DNA from: Conchocele bisecta
Lineage: Eukaryota; Mollusca; Bivalvia; Lucinida; Thyasiridae
DNA: 64,000 nucleotides
NCBI GenBank assembly: GCA_029237695.1
Contig: CM055268.1
Coordinates: 54,397,131-54,461,130 of the forward strand
Direction of reading: 5' to 3'
The notes beneath the pieces are model-generated. The model was not told where the DNA came from, searched no databases, and was given only the letters and a program-made list of their open reading frames with translations. A program made the position numbers and the translations under genes. Shown here piece by piece: positions 63,286-64,000 of this stretch (its first letter is position 1; each line of letters starts with the position of its first letter).

Positions 63286-64000
63286 CATTACCACAAACCT
63301 TGAATACAATCATGTATGTTTAGATTTCCAATGAACCCATGAAAACATATGTCTGGCACAATACACAATGGGGTAGCAGCATGACACGCGTACACATTAA
63401 CTATCGCCTATAGCCGTGCATGTATGACAAACTGTGTTCGAATCTGCATTTATTGGAAATTAATAGGTAGCGTAGCAATCAGTAATTATAAAAGTTATGA
63501 AGCATGACATTTAAATTATCATTTCCTAAGATATGTGCTTTAATAGTTTTCTTTTATTTAATGAAACCTGACACACATATTCAGTAGATAACCATTATAT
63601 GGTATTTATCCTGTTTCTGTTCTTTTGATAAATACAATACGACATTATTCTTAATTTTCCATAATTTTCCATAATATTGAACTGGCATTCAACTAAATAC
63701 AATTACATACAAATACAATACATAACTAGGCATTATGTTGTAAAATATGGATATGCCCCCGTGGCATACTGGACTCTAACCTCAAAAGCAACGCAATATG
63801 CCTCCTTGCTATCGCATAGGGGGCATAAATACATTTCTGAAGATATTTTTCTTTAGAAATACGTCACTCTTCCACTCCTTCACATCTCTTTCACCGGATC
63901 TTACAAGCTTCAATTCCCTGGGTGCTGGTTTAGTCATGATAGTAAGCTTTCCGCAATAATACGATATGTTGAAGAATTATGCAGTAGCAAGGAACCATGC
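63286..64000. other. Intergenic end of window with a tRNA-like stem
   Basis: The segment at about 63753-63829 starts TATGCCCCCGTGGCATACTG and ends CGCATAGGGGGCATA, so its ends pair like an acceptor stem and the 5' part resembles an A box. No B box (GTTCGA-like) is visible, so I do not call it a tRNA. No gene otherwise. Confidence 0.35.

Noticed and set aside
63753..63829. Functional tRNA gene
   Set aside because: No B box and no convincing anticodon arm; kept only as a low-interest finding.

Overview
This window looks like eukaryotic DNA, most likely from a marine invertebrate and probably a bivalve mollusc. I infer that from the repeat families: long foldback miniature transposons, the GGCCATGATGGCCCTAATT-type repeat near 44.9 kb, and the repeat beginning with (GTTT)n and 'taacggcctatcaacagct' at 46.4 and 57.4 kb. 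No rRNA gene, convincing tRNA, bacterial operon or clear host exon is visible. Most of the 64 kb is intergenic DNA packed with nested mobile elements.

The main object is a 14.9 kb endogenous virus-like transposon of the Polinton/Maverick (adintovirus-like) kind at 4934-19832. It has inverted terminal repeats of about 311-377 bp that begin CAAGGTG and end CACCTTG, with a candidate target duplication outside them. Left to right it carries: a small zinc-finger gene (-); a protein-primed family B DNA polymerase (+, heavily broken); a retrovirus-like integrase (-, two frameshifts); a row of small, partly membrane-anchored virion-type genes (-); an FtsK/HerA (A32-like) packaging ATPase (-); a double jelly-roll-type major capsid protein (-, frameshifted near its C-terminus); an acidic/membrane protein gene with an internal deletion (+); a 373-residue tail-anchored protein (-); a penton/minor-capsid-like protein (+); a coiled-coil fibre-like protein (+); a conserved-looking hydrophobic protein (+); and a small gene with one stop (-). 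I see no adenain-like cysteine protease. Genome replication and integration genes are dead, whereas ATPase, minor capsid, fibre and several small genes are still open.

Two features of this element stand out. A short palindrome family (consensus CCAATCGCGATTGG and relatives) is scattered through at least seven of its genes, in different reading frames. Two smaller foldback elements in the window (26428-27549 and 47554-47995) share its CAAGGTG/CACCTTG ends and are flanked by exact 5-bp duplications, so they look like non-autonomous derivatives mobilised by the same kind of integrase.

The flanks hold a 47-bp-period minisatellite built from a transposon end (0.65-1.7 kb); an odd GCGGTC/GCAATT-rich block (2.6-3.4 kb); two dead Tc1 transposons with readable inverted repeats (28721-30189, 61715-63283); two copies of a TTAA-flanked element carrying the same short ORF (26.5 and 60 kb); a Mutator-like foldback with a perfect 9-bp duplication (35407-35946); a nest of palindromes at 32.4-33.3 kb; a 2.5 kb element filled with GGTTAAGTTTTTT repeats (52128-54619); and many smaller palindromic elements. 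All family assignments are made by eye; none was checked against a database.
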